From: Anastatus disparis
Lineage: Eukaryota > Arthropoda > Insecta > Hymenoptera > Eupelmidae
Direction of reading: 5' to 3'
Assembly (NCBI GenBank): GCA_017163975.1
Contig: JAFFSR010000220.1
Span: forward strand, 15,456,001-15,520,000
Length of the DNA: 64,000 bases
Below are positions 20,660 to 33,300 of this stretch, in pieces; position 1 is the stretch's first letter; the number at the start of each line of letters is the position of its first letter. The notes beneath the pieces were generated by a model that did no database searches, was not told where the DNA came from, and was given only the letters and a program-made list of their open reading frames with translations. Both the position numbers and the translations under genes were made by a program.

Positions 20660-23600
20660 ATGATGACGTTAGATGAAGAAGTATTTTCAACATGGAAAAA
20701 AACTTGGAATAAATCAGAATTACCTTTAACTCCAGAATCAGTTGTGACAAAATCAAGTTCTAGCTGTACAGAAAGTAGTGATGATTATTCCATTAAGTCG
20801 TTACTTTCTATGGATGATACTGTTTTAAAAAGTATAGAAATAGATATTAATAGTGGAAAAATCAATAAAAATACTAATAACGAAGAAGAGAAAGATCTTC
20901 ATGAATCGTGGTTTGATCAAGATTTAAATAAATCTAGATATTTTGTAGATAATTTGACACAAAATCTGGATGATTTTGTTGATATAGATTGGGAGTCAAA
21001 GACCTCATCAAGTAATGAAGAATTTAAAAAACAAAATACCAGTATAAACGAAGATTTAAATGATTCTGTAAATTTATTGAAAACTAAATTATTTGAAAAA
21101 CATGATAGTGATATCCCAATAAAAAGAAGGCATATAGAAACTACAAAAAATCATGCATATCATCAATGCTCATTTTATGGTTTACCCAAAAAAGTAAAAG
21201 ATTTAATAAAAAAATACAAAGGAATTGATAAATTATACGGTAAGATAATTTTAAAAAGTACAGTAATTTAAAAAAGCAACTTTTTAAATACTTGTGTTTT
21301 ATGAAAAAAATATTTTGATTATACTTTTAATACATTTCAATAGATTGGCAAGATGAATGTCTTAATATGAAAGCTATAAATGACAGAAAAAATCTTATAT
21401 ACGCTTTACCAACTAGTGGAGGAAAAACTTTAGTAGCAGAAATTTTAATGCTGAAAGAAATCATATGCAATAAAAAGAATGTGATATTTATTCTACCATT
21501 TGTAGCATTAGTTCAAGAAAAGGTAATACTCTAAAAAGAAACTAAATTTAAAATTATTATTATTGTTTACAAATGTTTTTCGATATTTTTTTTAGATACA
21601 ATCACTGACACCATTTGCTTTAGAGCTTAATTTTTTAATTGAAGAATATGCTGCTGAAAAAGGTCATTACCCTCCACGGAAACGTCGGAAAAAAAATAGT
21701 CTTTATATTTGCACTATTGAAAAAGCACAAAGTGTTATAAATTGTCTTATTGAGTTAGACCGTTTAAATGAGGTATACAATATAATACATTTGAAAAATT
21801 TGAAATTAATATACATAAATAAAATGTTATTACTCTTTACAGATAGGAACTATTGTTATTGATGAGTTGCATTTATTGGGGGAAAATGGAGGAAGAGGTG
21901 CTACATTAGAATGTTTACTAACAAAAGTAATGCATGTTGATAGTATGTACATTTTTATCTAAATTTATGATATATTCATTTATTTTTTGTGTTAATGCAG
22001 TATAATAGGTAGAATTAATTGGTTAAGAGTTTTTCATTTTTTTTGTATTTTATTAATATTTATTATTTTATAGGCAATATTCATATTATTGGGATGAGTG
22101 CAACAATAGGTAATTTAGATGACATATCTGCTTTTTTGAATGCAGAAAAATATGTACAAAATTTTAGACCTGTAGAAATAAAAGAGTATGTTAAATGTGA
22201 AAATGAAATTTGGCTTATAGATTCCAGACTAGAAGAAATGTTTACTGATAAAAAAATAATTAATTACAGAGTAAGTTTTTATCTTTATATTCCTATAAAA
22301 TCTAATATTTGATACCTAATAATTTTATAACAAATTAATTTCAGTATTCTAAAGAGGCTCTTCAGTTGGATCCAGACTTTTTAGGTGGTCTAGTCATGGA
22401 TGTTGTACCAAAAGATTCTTGTCTCATATTTTGTTCAAGTAAAAAAAATTGTGAAAACGTTTCCATTCTTTTAACACATGTATTATTTAAGTATGAAATA
22501 TTTATTGAACAATGTGTAGGAACATAATGTTTTATTTTAAAACAAACATTAAAAAAATTTTTTTTTATTATTTATAGATTATTAGAAGCGCATAAGGTAG
22601 AAGAAAAAAAAATATTACTTAATGCTCTTGAAACAGAAAGTGGTAGAATCTGTCCAGTTTTAAAGAAAACTATAAGGTTTGGAGTAGCTTATCATCATTC
22701 AGGCTTAACTGCAGAAGAAAGAAGATTATTAGAAGATGCTTTCAAAATTGGTGTATTATGTGTCATATGTTGTACTTCAACTTTGGCAGCAGGTGTGAAT
22801 CTTCCAGCAAGAAGAGTATGTATAAATTTTGATTTATAATAAAAAGTTATGTATATATATTGAATTATTATAATCATTAAACAAAATAATAATTTTATTA
22901 TAGATAATTTTACGCTCTCCATATGTTGGTACTCAATTTTTAAATAAAAGCCGGTATAAACAAATGATTGGAAGAGCAGGTCGAGCTGGTTTGGGAGAAA
23001 TTGGAGAAAGTATATTAGTATGTACAAAAAATGATACTGAAAAGGTAAATCGATAACTTTTATTAACAATATGACTTGAAATTTTAAATAATTTATGAAT
23101 TTTCAAAATTAGGTGCGTGAACTTTTAGTATCAAAAATGGACGATTGTGTAAGTTCACTTCATGAAGAAAAAGATCGTGGTATTAACAATTTAATAATTA
23201 GTTCAGTGCTTTTGTCCATTGCCACTACAAGATATGACATACATAAAGTTTTATCAAAAACGCTTTTGAAAGTACAAGAAAAAAGACTTGATATTAGCGT
23301 GAAAGAAGTTGGAGATAAAGCATTAACTGAACTTTTAAAAAGTGGTATACTTAGAGTAAAACAAAAAGATCCAATTAAAATGAATTCAAAATTGGATACT
23401 ACAGTTATTTTTCCAACTCAAATGAGCGATTCAACTGAAGATGCAATTCTTACTAATGGAAAAAAGAAAAAAATATCTATTACTTTAGTTAATAGTACAG
23501 AACTAGAACTCTGCCCTCTTGGACGAGCTGCAATGAAAGGTACTATGATTTCTTAATTAGAAAAACTTATTCAAATGTAATAATTTGATTGTTTGTACGT

Positions 23601-24956
23601 TTTCAATTTATATTTTTTTTTGACAATTCCAATCATTAAATTTTTATTAATAAGTAGTCAGTTAAACAACAATATCATTGTTCTTAGATGTTAATTAGTT
23701 TGTTTTTTGTATAATTAGACTTTTAATTAAAGATTACAAATTTAAAAGTTATATTTTTTTCATATAGGATCAATAGACTTGTATACTGCACATATTCTGT
23801 ATCAAGATTTGAAAAAAGCCCAAAGTAACTTAGTACTTGTGGATTATCTTCATCTTTTGTATCTGATAACTCCTTATGATATTGCTAATCAAGTAAAACC
23901 TGTAGGAACAGTTTATTATGATGTTGTAAGTTTAAATAATTTTTCAAATTTTAATTATAAAGTAATTAAAAAAAACAGTCATTTACATTTTTTGGTTTAG
24001 ATAATATCTTTAGCGCCTCATCAAATGCAAGTAGCAAGATTACTTGGAATAAATGAAGCCGTCGTTGATAGATTACGAGCTGGAATCACTCCAAAGGTAT
24101 GAGAAATTTTATGGCAAATTATTTATTTAAGTTTGAACAGATAATTTTTATATATTTTTTAACCAGTCATTTTAATTATAAAAATTTTGTTTTTGCAAAT
24201 TTTATTTGCATTGAACACAAACATGTTTTAAATAAAATTTATATTTTTTATCTTAGTATGTAGATGTAAAAGTCATTCAAAGATTTTATGTGACGTTAAT
24301 GTTGCATGAATTATGGAATCGACGATCTATTTTTAATGTAGCTGATAAATATCAAGTTAATCGAGGAACAATTCAAAACCTTTTAAGTTCAACTTCTTCG
24401 TTTTCTGGTTCAGTGGTTAGATTCTGTCAAGAATTAGATGAATTTTGGGCTTATAGAGATTTATTAGCAACGTTTGGTCAAAAATTAACATATTGCTGTG
24501 CTGCAGAATTAGAACCTTTAATGGACTTACCTTATGTTAAATTGGTAAATATTATTTTAATTTTTTTATTTATATAAAATAATTTTTCTCATCAATTAAA
24601 TATTATAATTATTTTTCTCAAAAACGTGTAACTATAATTAATTTGCTCGTTTAAAATTTTTTTCTCATTATCAAGGGGCGTGCCAAACAATTGTACAAAG
24701 CAGGATATAAAACATTACAATCAATTGCAAAAGCAAAACCTGAAGAAATGATGGACAAAATAGAACATTTACCAAAAAGAGTTGTTTCACAAATTATTTC
24801 TGCTGCCAAAGTACGTAAAATTATTACAAAATATAATCGTAATTTATTGAATAAATGAATAATTGTTTGTAAATTTTATTTTAGCTTTTATTGTTGGAAA
24901 AAGTAGAAAATCTAAGAGATGAAGTTGAAGAAGTTTTAGATGGTTTAGAAATCTAA
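20660..24956 (+). CDS. HELQ: HELQ / mus301-type superfamily 2 DNA helicase (14 exons, ~977 aa)
   Basis: Exons: 20660-21239, 21344-21522, 21596-21772, 21843-21942, 22074-22270, 22345-22490, 22578-22815, 22904-23044, 23113-23539, 23768-23925, 24001-24096, 24257-24544, 24676-24810, 24885-24956; all phases join. After a 190-residue acidic, poorly conserved N-terminus come helicase motif I (PTSGGKT, 216-222), motif II (VIDELH, ends 322), motif III (MSAT, ~353-356), [15 protein letters not shown], and motif VI (QMIGRAGR, 559-566). The winged-helix/ratchet region and C-terminal helix-hairpin-helix (about 890-960) follow. HELQ-family enzymes are 3'-5' helicases acting at stalled forks, in crosslink repair and meiosis. 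Pol-theta lacks because no polymerase domain follows. All catalytic motifs look intact. Vertebrate HELQ is about 1100 aa. Confidence 0.95.
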
Positions 24957-25562
24957 TGTGTCCTTTATTAAAAATAAGTGAAAATATAAACTAAGCTGTG
25001 ATAATTATAAATGTTATATAAGTTATTCTATGTTTATGAAATTATGTGTGTATATATATATATATTTATAATATGGAAATAGTAAATATTACATTAATAG
25101 TATAATTTTTTTTTTCTAACAAATTTATATTTCAAATTTGTATTTGTTACACTAATTACCATTTTTTTAAATGTTATTTCTATAGTTTAATAAAATTTAT
25201 AATAAAATTTATTGCAGTATATGACAAAAATATTTTGTTTGTCAATATAAATTTTTGTGTTTTTCAGAGCGGTACATACAAAAAAATTAAATGTATCGTT
25301 CAAGCAAACACATAGATAAAATCACCATACAGCAATTTCAAACCTTCATTAGATTAGATTGATTGAAAATGCATAGTATGGCACAATATTTATTTTAGTT
25401 ACCACATGCAATATATGAAAAACATAATATAATTTTTTTAATAAAATTTAAATAATTATTATTTTTGTTAATGTTAAGTACAAATAAAAAAAATAAAATG
25501 TAAGAATTTATATATAAGGTGTAATTTATTATTCATAATAATATTATAAACAATATTACGTA
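24957..25562. other. Convergent 3' ends of HELQ (+) and RRP8 (-)
   Basis: 606 bases of AT-rich DNA with a short TA microsatellite (about 25050-25066). No ORF. It holds both 3' UTRs. Confidence 0.6.
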
Positions 25563-26961
25563 TCACCTTTTTTTGTACAAACATGGTTTCAATGTTAATT
25601 CAGGAAGTTTGTTTGCATTCTTCTTTAAAACATCTTTTGTTTTTTTGAAATCCATAAAATAAAACAAATTATTAGATAAATCTTTCCACGTGTTAACAAA
25701 TCCATATTGGGACATTAATTTAATAAAATCTTCTATTTGCTCAAACCTGCTTTCAACTTCTGCTATTTTAAGAATACCACTGAAATGAAAAAAAAATATA
25801 CCATTATAAGAGAAAAGAGTTCATTATAAATAGTTTATAGTAGAAATATCTTACTTATTAACAAGTACTCTATTAGCTTCTAATAGATAATCTCTTAGAT
25901 TTGAACCCATGAGAGAAAGACAAAATACTACAACATTAACTCGGCCAGTAAGAAGAGGAGTATTAGCCATATCACATGCTTGCACTTTATCATTCACGGC
26001 TACTAAATCAAAAGAATGAACTTTTGAGTAACAGATTCAGCAAGTTTTGCTTCACCACATCCAAAATCTGCAATGATATGATCCTTTGGCCTGTATGCAA
26101 AAGAGTATTATATTATTACACATTGTATATATTATTATATAGTTAGATTTTCAAAATAATTATGATAAACAATATAATCTAAAAATTAACATACATTTTT
26201 TTAATAGATTCCACTATGACATCCAATGGGTTCATAGGCCATCGCTCCACTTGCTGTTTATATCCTTCATGATATGCATAAAAAGCATCTGGATCATCTT
26301 GAAAATATTTTTTACTTTGTGAACTTTGACTATTATACATTTGTTCGTTTAAGAACCTAAATCGTGATGCTTTCAATTGAGCTATCATACGTTCTCTCAA
26401 TGAAAGTTGTGTATTGGATTTTTTTGTTTTGTTTGAAGTTTTAATTGTATTTTGTTCATTTTGTTTCTCATTAAGCATAGCATTTAATCTATTCACATTT
26501 AATCTCTTTAACAAATCATCTTTTTTGGTCATTTTAAAGTTTTTACTTTGTTGCGTATCACGTTTTTTCTGTTTCTTTGAACTCTTTCCTAAATTTTGCT
26601 CCTTTTGTTTTTCTTTAAGCATAACATTCAATTTATGTGCATTCAATCTTTTCAAGAGATTATCTTTTTTTGCATTTTTTTCTTTAATATTCTGATTATT
26701 TTCCAATTTAGGTTTAGTAACATCTTTAATATTTTGTTTATGTTTATTTTTAGGTTTAGACATAATAACATCTTTTATATTTTGTTTACTTTTCGACTTG
26801 GTCAAAACACTATCTTTAATATTTTGTTTATTTTTTAATTTAGTTAATTTAGCAGAATGTTTAAATTTGGCTTTTTCATTTTTGCTTACACCTTTTAAAT
26901 TTTGATGGTTCGGTTTTGAAATATTTTTCGACTCACTTTTAATTTTTTTCTTCTTAGACAT
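25563..26961 (-). CDS. RRP8: RRP8-like rRNA methyltransferase, with a one-base frameshift in exon 2
   Basis: Exons on the minus strand: 26961-26195, 26090-25855, 25779-25563. A long Lys-rich nucleolar N-terminus (with repeats of LLKRLNxxxLNxMLxEKQ) leads to the conserved [29 protein letters not shown] start of the domain, then the SAM-binding motif [15 protein letters not shown] in exon 2. After that the frame is lost. The continuation [19 protein letters not shown] and [17 protein letters not shown] is found one base off, so one base is missing near 26022-26025, a run of four T on the plus strand. Exon 2 is 236 bases where 237 would keep phase with exon 3, which encodes the normal C-terminus. 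RRP8 methylates A in 25S/28S rRNA (m1A). A sequencing error in the homopolymer is the simplest explanation; a real loss of function is the alternative. Confidence 0.9.
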
Positions 26962-27309
26962 TTTAATATAATTTTATTAATAATCAATTATAATTATAAC
27001 AAAATATTTTTCGAAAGATCACATGCAATACGACACGAGGTTAATGAAAATAATAAACAATGCTTTCAGCGCATGCGTGGAAAAAAATAACCTTACCTGA
27101 ATTTATAAAAAGTTACGCGCGCGCGAAAACTATATAATACAGCCGCTATAATAATGCGGAATCGGAGTTGAAAAGAAAAGCTAGAGAATCAGAACACGTT
27201 TCAATTCTTTGTTCTAAAGAATTTTAGATTTTTATTGTTGAGAAATAAATAAACAATATAAATCAAGTATTTTTATTTTACAAAGTGATCACAGTTGAAA
27301 TATTTATAA
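26962..27309. promoter_or_regulatory. Head-to-head promoter region of RRP8 (-) and MSH2 (+)
   Basis: Only 348 bases separate the two start codons. The middle is GC-richer than its surroundings, with GCGCATGCG at 27069-27077 (like an NRF-1 site) and a CG-repeat GCGCGCGCG around 27117-27125. No TATA box is evident. This fits a bidirectional housekeeping promoter; the factor assignment is inference. Confidence 0.55.
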
Positions 27310-30300
27310 AATGGCTGTACAACCAAGCAAACAATTTGATATGGGTTTGTATTTTCATAACCTTTGTAAATAAATTCAAAATCTTTTATTGTTACTTATT
27401 TATTTATTAAATATTTTGTTTCGTTTTTTATGATATAGATTCTGCATCGCAGCAGAGTTTCGTGAGATTTTTTAAGAGTTTACCAGAGGTATGTTACATA
27501 ATTGTCATTTCTTTTTTTGCATTTAAAATATAAATAAAAATTAATAAATATATGTACCACAATTAAAAAAGATGACAATTTTTTATTCTAATTTATGTAT
27601 GAAAAAATAATTATGGTTTATACTTTGATATAGAATGTTAATTTATGTAAAATTTTAATTAAGACATTGTAACTAAAGACTTAATAACTTATCACTATAA
27701 TTAAATTAACATATTATGTGGTCGAATTTTTTTAATGATAAATGTAAATGAGATTGATTTATTACATATATATGTATATTAAAATTAATATAAAGCTACG
27801 CAGTCAAGCTAACAAGTCGATAGATTATATACAAGAGTATGTTCTTGTTATGCTTATAATGACAGAGAGCTGCAATCTCAACCAAAGATAGTCTTTGCTC
27901 TTTCTTTGGCCTTGTCATAAGTGTCTGATAACTTATGACCTATTCTTTTCCAAAATGTACGTGGCGTAGTAGTTGATTCTATTTCTAACCACTGATCTTC
28001 TGATCTTGTATTATCTAATGGTATTACTTCTTCAGCAAATTCATTTTCTAATCTTTTTTGATTAGTTTCCTGTTGCAGTGAAAGAGGTTCTAGTTGCTGA
28101 TGGTTAACATGTTGTTGATAAGATTGCTGTTCAAATGTTGGTAGTTCACTTTGTTGATTAAAATCTGTTTGTCTCTTTAATAGTATCTGACTACTTTGCT
28201 GTGGTATTTGCGTTGGTTCAAGATTATAATTACTTAATTGCTGATGTTCAAATTTTAATTTACCAGTCTGTTGTTCGTGATACTGGTACATTGATTGTTG
28301 GCGTTGATTATATCTAATAGGATTTGATTGGTGATTCAATTGAACGTAACTGTTTTGTTGATCGAAAGGTTTTTGAATTTGTTGTCCAAGATCAATATCA
28401 CTATTATGTTGATTATAATAATGGGATCTTTGTGAATATTCGTTTTGTTGATTAAAATTATATCCTCTACCAGTATAACTAAATCTATTGTAATTATGTT
28501 CACTATTATTAAAATGCCATTCATTTCTTGATCTAGGTAAATCATGTACTTGATTAAATTTATTTAGATCAACTTGTTCATACTGTTGTTTTTCATTATA
28601 ATTAATATATCCATTTTGATTATATCTGCTATCTTCAGTGGGTTTCTCTTCTATTGGGAATGGTGTTGAAGTTGGTGTTATTATAGGTAACGGTGGTGGT
28701 ATTGTAGGTGGTGGTAATGTTATAGATGGTAAGGGTTGTGGTGCTGGTGTAGATGGTGGTGTATATCCAGGTAGATCACCACGAAGTGGTGCAGGATGAC
28801 TAGCAGAATCATTTTGATAATCAGAATCTTGTGAATCAATATCTGCATTTTGAGTTTCAACATTTTTATTATTTTGTTGGGTTCTTATATTATGAAGTTG
28901 ACTTATTTGCCATGGCCTTGTATATATTAAATCTGGTACTGGAGCTGGCATAGGTACTGTATGTATAATTGAAATTGGTTCTTGATGCTTTCCTGGAGTA
29001 CCAATTCTTTCTGTTTGTTCATTGATACTTTGTGATTGACGATTAGGTAGATGTGAATCAAATATTTGAATATTTGGAAGAATCTGTTGATGTTGTGATG
29101 AATTTTCATTATTTTTTTCAGTTTGTTCACTAATACTTTCTGATTGTTGATTAGGTAGATGTGAATCAAATATTTGAATATTTGAAGGAGTTAGTTGATG
29201 TTGTTGAGATAAATTTTCATTGTTTTTTTCATTTTGTTGCTTATTTTCTGGAGATTTTGTTGAAGTTTCATGTTGAGATTCTTTATAAAGAACACCATAT
29301 GCTTCAGGTTTGGCAATGCCATGAGAAAAATATTGTCTTCCGATTTGACTTTCAGATCCAAAATCTATTTGACCAGCCGTTTGTTGTGTTAAGTCACCAC
29401 CATATCCTTCAGGTTTTTCAACTCTTTCATTTCGAGAAAATTTGTCGACTTTAGAAATGCCTTGTGATGAAAATTCTCTAGCAGTTTGACTTTCTGGTCC
29501 AAAGTTTATTGCACCACTTGTTTGTTGTGTTAAATCGCGATTCAATTGTTCAATTTTTTCATCTCGAGAAAATTTGTCGATTTTAGCTATATTTTGTGAA
29601 GAAAATTGTCTTGCAACTGAACTTTCTGGTCCAAAATCTATTGACCCTGAAGTTTGTTGTGTCAAATCACCATCAGATTCTTCACTTTTCTCAACTTTTT
29701 CATTTTGAGAAGATCTTTCAGGTTTGGTGATACTTTGTGAAGAAAATTGTCTCCCAACTTGACTTGCAGGACCAAAGTCTATTTGACCAGCTGTTTGTTG
29801 TGTTAAATCACTTTCAAATTGTTTAGGTCTTTCTACTTTTTCGTTTCGGGAATTAGAGTGCTCTAAACCATGTTGTTCAGTAAGATTTTGAGTTTTCTGA
29901 CTAACTTGTAAATTATCAGTAATCAAAGGTTTCACATGTTCCTGTTTATCATTTACTTTTGGTTGTTCAGGCTGACTAGGATAATCGTTAAAACCACTTT
30001 TTTCAAGAGTAAACTTTTCTGGTTCTTGAATAGATTGAGAATTTTCAAATGTTCCTATAGGTAGAACATTTTGTGGTTTTTTAGTTGTTCTTTCAGACGT
30101 TACAAATTTATTATCGTAATATGATGGTGTGGTAGATTGTGATTCTATAACCACTATAGGTCGTTCGCTACGTCCAGGAAAATAATCAAAACCGCTTTTT
30201 TCAAGTGTCAAATCTTCAGGTTTTTGAACTGATTCCTCTTTTTCAGAAATTTGTATTGGTTTAACATTTTGCGGCTTTTCGGTTTGTTCCTCAGATCTTA

Positions 30301-33300
30301 ATTGTTGAGTAGGTTTTCTGGATACATTTTCATAATTCAAAGGAACAGAATTTTGTGATTCTTCGTTTGATTCAGATTTCTGAGAATCATCAACGTCGTC
30401 ATAAAAACCACTCTTTTGTAGAGTAAAACTGTCAGGTTTTTGAACAGTTTCTGGTTTCCTTTGTAATGGAATATGTTGAGGTATAAAAACCTTTTCAGTT
30501 GTTGATGGATAATGCGTCTGTGAATGGACATTTTCTGGTTTGAAATTAACTCGAGGATTTTCGCGCTGATTAGGATGATTAAAACGGTTTTGTGGTTGTC
30601 CATAATTATTTGAATCTTCGTGACTATCTAAATTTTTTGAAGGTAATGTTGGTTTTGGTTTGAAAATTTGACTTCGTGGTTTTTGAAAAGATCCATATTC
30701 TTCATTTTCTCCGTGATTAACATGCTGTTGAAATGAGTCGTCAATGTTTCGCTCTAATTTTGGTGGTTCAGAAGTAGTTGGTCCATTTACATGATCACGC
30801 TGATTATGTTCTGCGTAATAATCATCAATCTCGCCTCGGTGCCGTGTCAAATCTTGAACTCGACGACTCAGCTGCATATTTTGATTTTGCAATTGGTCAG
30901 ATTTTTGAATTTGCTGTGAGTATCCATGATTAATAGGGTTAAAATCAGTAGTAAGTGTATCGTAATTCGGTAAATCGTAGGACGAATAAGGTTCGATTTC
31001 TTCGTTTCTATCGGGAATATCTTTGAGAAAATCGTAAGGAGAATAAGGTTCGAATTCTTCATTTCTATCGTTATATCCGGAAAAATCGTCAATGACAAAT
31101 CGATGCCGTTGGTATGAAAAAGGATCATCGTCATATCCTTCTGAAACAAATAAGAATTATTTCACTGGAATTAAATACAAATAAATCACATTGCTAATTG
31201 TACAAACAAAAATAAAAATCAACATTTATAGAATTTCAAAAAGTTTGTATTTATTTTATTATATTTTTTTAAATATTAGTCCAGGCAAAAATACCATTTA
31301 ACAATTACATTGATAATAAATTTAAAAATTAGCATTAGTATTAAAAAATAAATAGTGAATGTTAGAAAAGCAACGTATAATTAGTTGAATTAAAAATAGT
31401 CATTGTATTAAATTTTTATCTTGTAAAATAATAATATAAAAGACTTGCCTTTGATTTTAGATGGATGGTCTATTGCGATTTTCATTATGCTACCCATGAA
31501 TATTTTAAATATTATTAACATATATATAAAAGTTTACATAAAAAATAAACAAAAAATCCAAATTAAATATTACTTAAACCTGAAAGCTTTAAGCCCAAAG
31601 CTACCACCTGAAATTTGATGTTTAAAAGCTGATTATGAAAAAAAACGGTACACAAAAAATAAAATGAAAGCGTCGTGTAAAATGGTAACGTAATATGTTT
31701 TATTTATACTTTATAAAAAAAATACAAATATGAGTCAATCTAAATTAATATTAATGATTAATAATAATGAATAATTTTTAGCGGTAAAATCTTAATTTGT
31801 ATAATTATTGTTACAAATATCAGCTCTAATAGGCGCTTAAATCATCATTTTTACAATGGAACATGGCTAGCCATCTAAACAATGAATAGTAAATGGTTAT
31901 ACAATAAAACATAAATAGAGTCTACAATGAAAAATTAGCGGGGTAAAGGAAAAAAAGAATACTTTGAGATATAAAATCTTAAATATTATAGGTCGACTTA
32001 TATATTATAAAAAAAAACGAGATGATTTACAAATATTATTGAACAATTATTATTCGAAAGCATATCTTTATTAATCTGAATTATTTTTTTGACGCATGAG
32101 TTTTAATATCCCCACATTATATAAAAAAATATTCAGAAAAATTTTAATAAAAATACATCACTTCTATACTAAGAGAATTTTTAAAAAAGCTTTAGCATTT
32201 TCTGAATATTAATTTAGAAAACTAGTAAATGGTAATCTAATTGTTATTAATTACTAAAAAATGATCTATAGAAAATAACTAAAACCACAAAAAATTTTTA
32301 ACTATATTATAGGTTTAAAAATTTATAATAAATTTTCTAATTCAATCATTAAAAAAATCGAAAATTCTCTCAGCACAAACGAAAGCAAATATTTCTAGCA
32401 TACGCTCGTTGATGTCGTAGATTCCTCTTATTTACCTCCGACGTGTCTTTTGTATCTCCTGGGCTGTTCAACACATGGCTGTCCAGCATACATTTCCACG
32501 CATTCAACATGTTGTGAATTAGAGCCACCTCCAAGATCAATTAAACCGCTAGAAAGTTGATCGTTTATTGAGGAACCATACGAACTTCCAGAACTGTGAC
32601 CTGAAGAAGCACTATAACCGGATCCAGATGAATATGGTCTTCTGCCAATTTCAACGTCGGTAGATTTAGAATGCGTGTATTCTACATCGCCAATGCTTGG
32701 GGCTTGTACAGAACTAACTCTGCCTGAGCCACCATAGGATGATTCCGAAGAATAACCCGCGGATGCAGCAAAACTAGAGCCAGAAGAATAACTTGCAGCC
32801 TGGCTTTGGAAAGCTTGGAACATTTCTTCAAATCTACGTTTTAAGTTTTCAGCATTACTTAGTATACTTTGATCATGATATCTGCTGCTTGTGTCACATA
32901 AATTCTTAATATTCTGACGTAATATATCGGCTTGTTTTTGAGCTTCAACTTGAAGATTTGCACTGTTTGAAGCAGTCAAACGCATTGTATAGCTATTAAA
33001 GCCGTTGACTTCGGTTTGTAATCTATGAAGATCTTGTTGCAAACGGCTTATAGCAGCTGTGAGGTCAACATGAGGTTGCATCACCTGAGCTTCTGGTCTG
33101 TAAGTTTGATGACCGCCATGAGTTAGTGAACCAGAAGTAGCACCAGTACCTTCTGAACCGTAAGAACTTTGGAATGAGTGATGATAGGATCCTTCAATTT
33201 TCACTTGATCGTTTGTTTGAGGTTTGTAAACTGGTTGCTGCTGTTGTTGCTGTAATTGTTGTTGTTGCAACTGTTGTTGTTGTAACTGTTGTTGTTGCTG

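Noticed and set aside
26414..26838. Plus-strand Phe/Ile-rich open frames opposite RRP8
   Set aside because: They are antisense shadows of the Lys-rich RRP8 N-terminus.
28336..30603. Alternative-frame open frames within gene A
   Set aside because: They overlap the long gene A frame and only reflect its Gln/Asn-rich codons.
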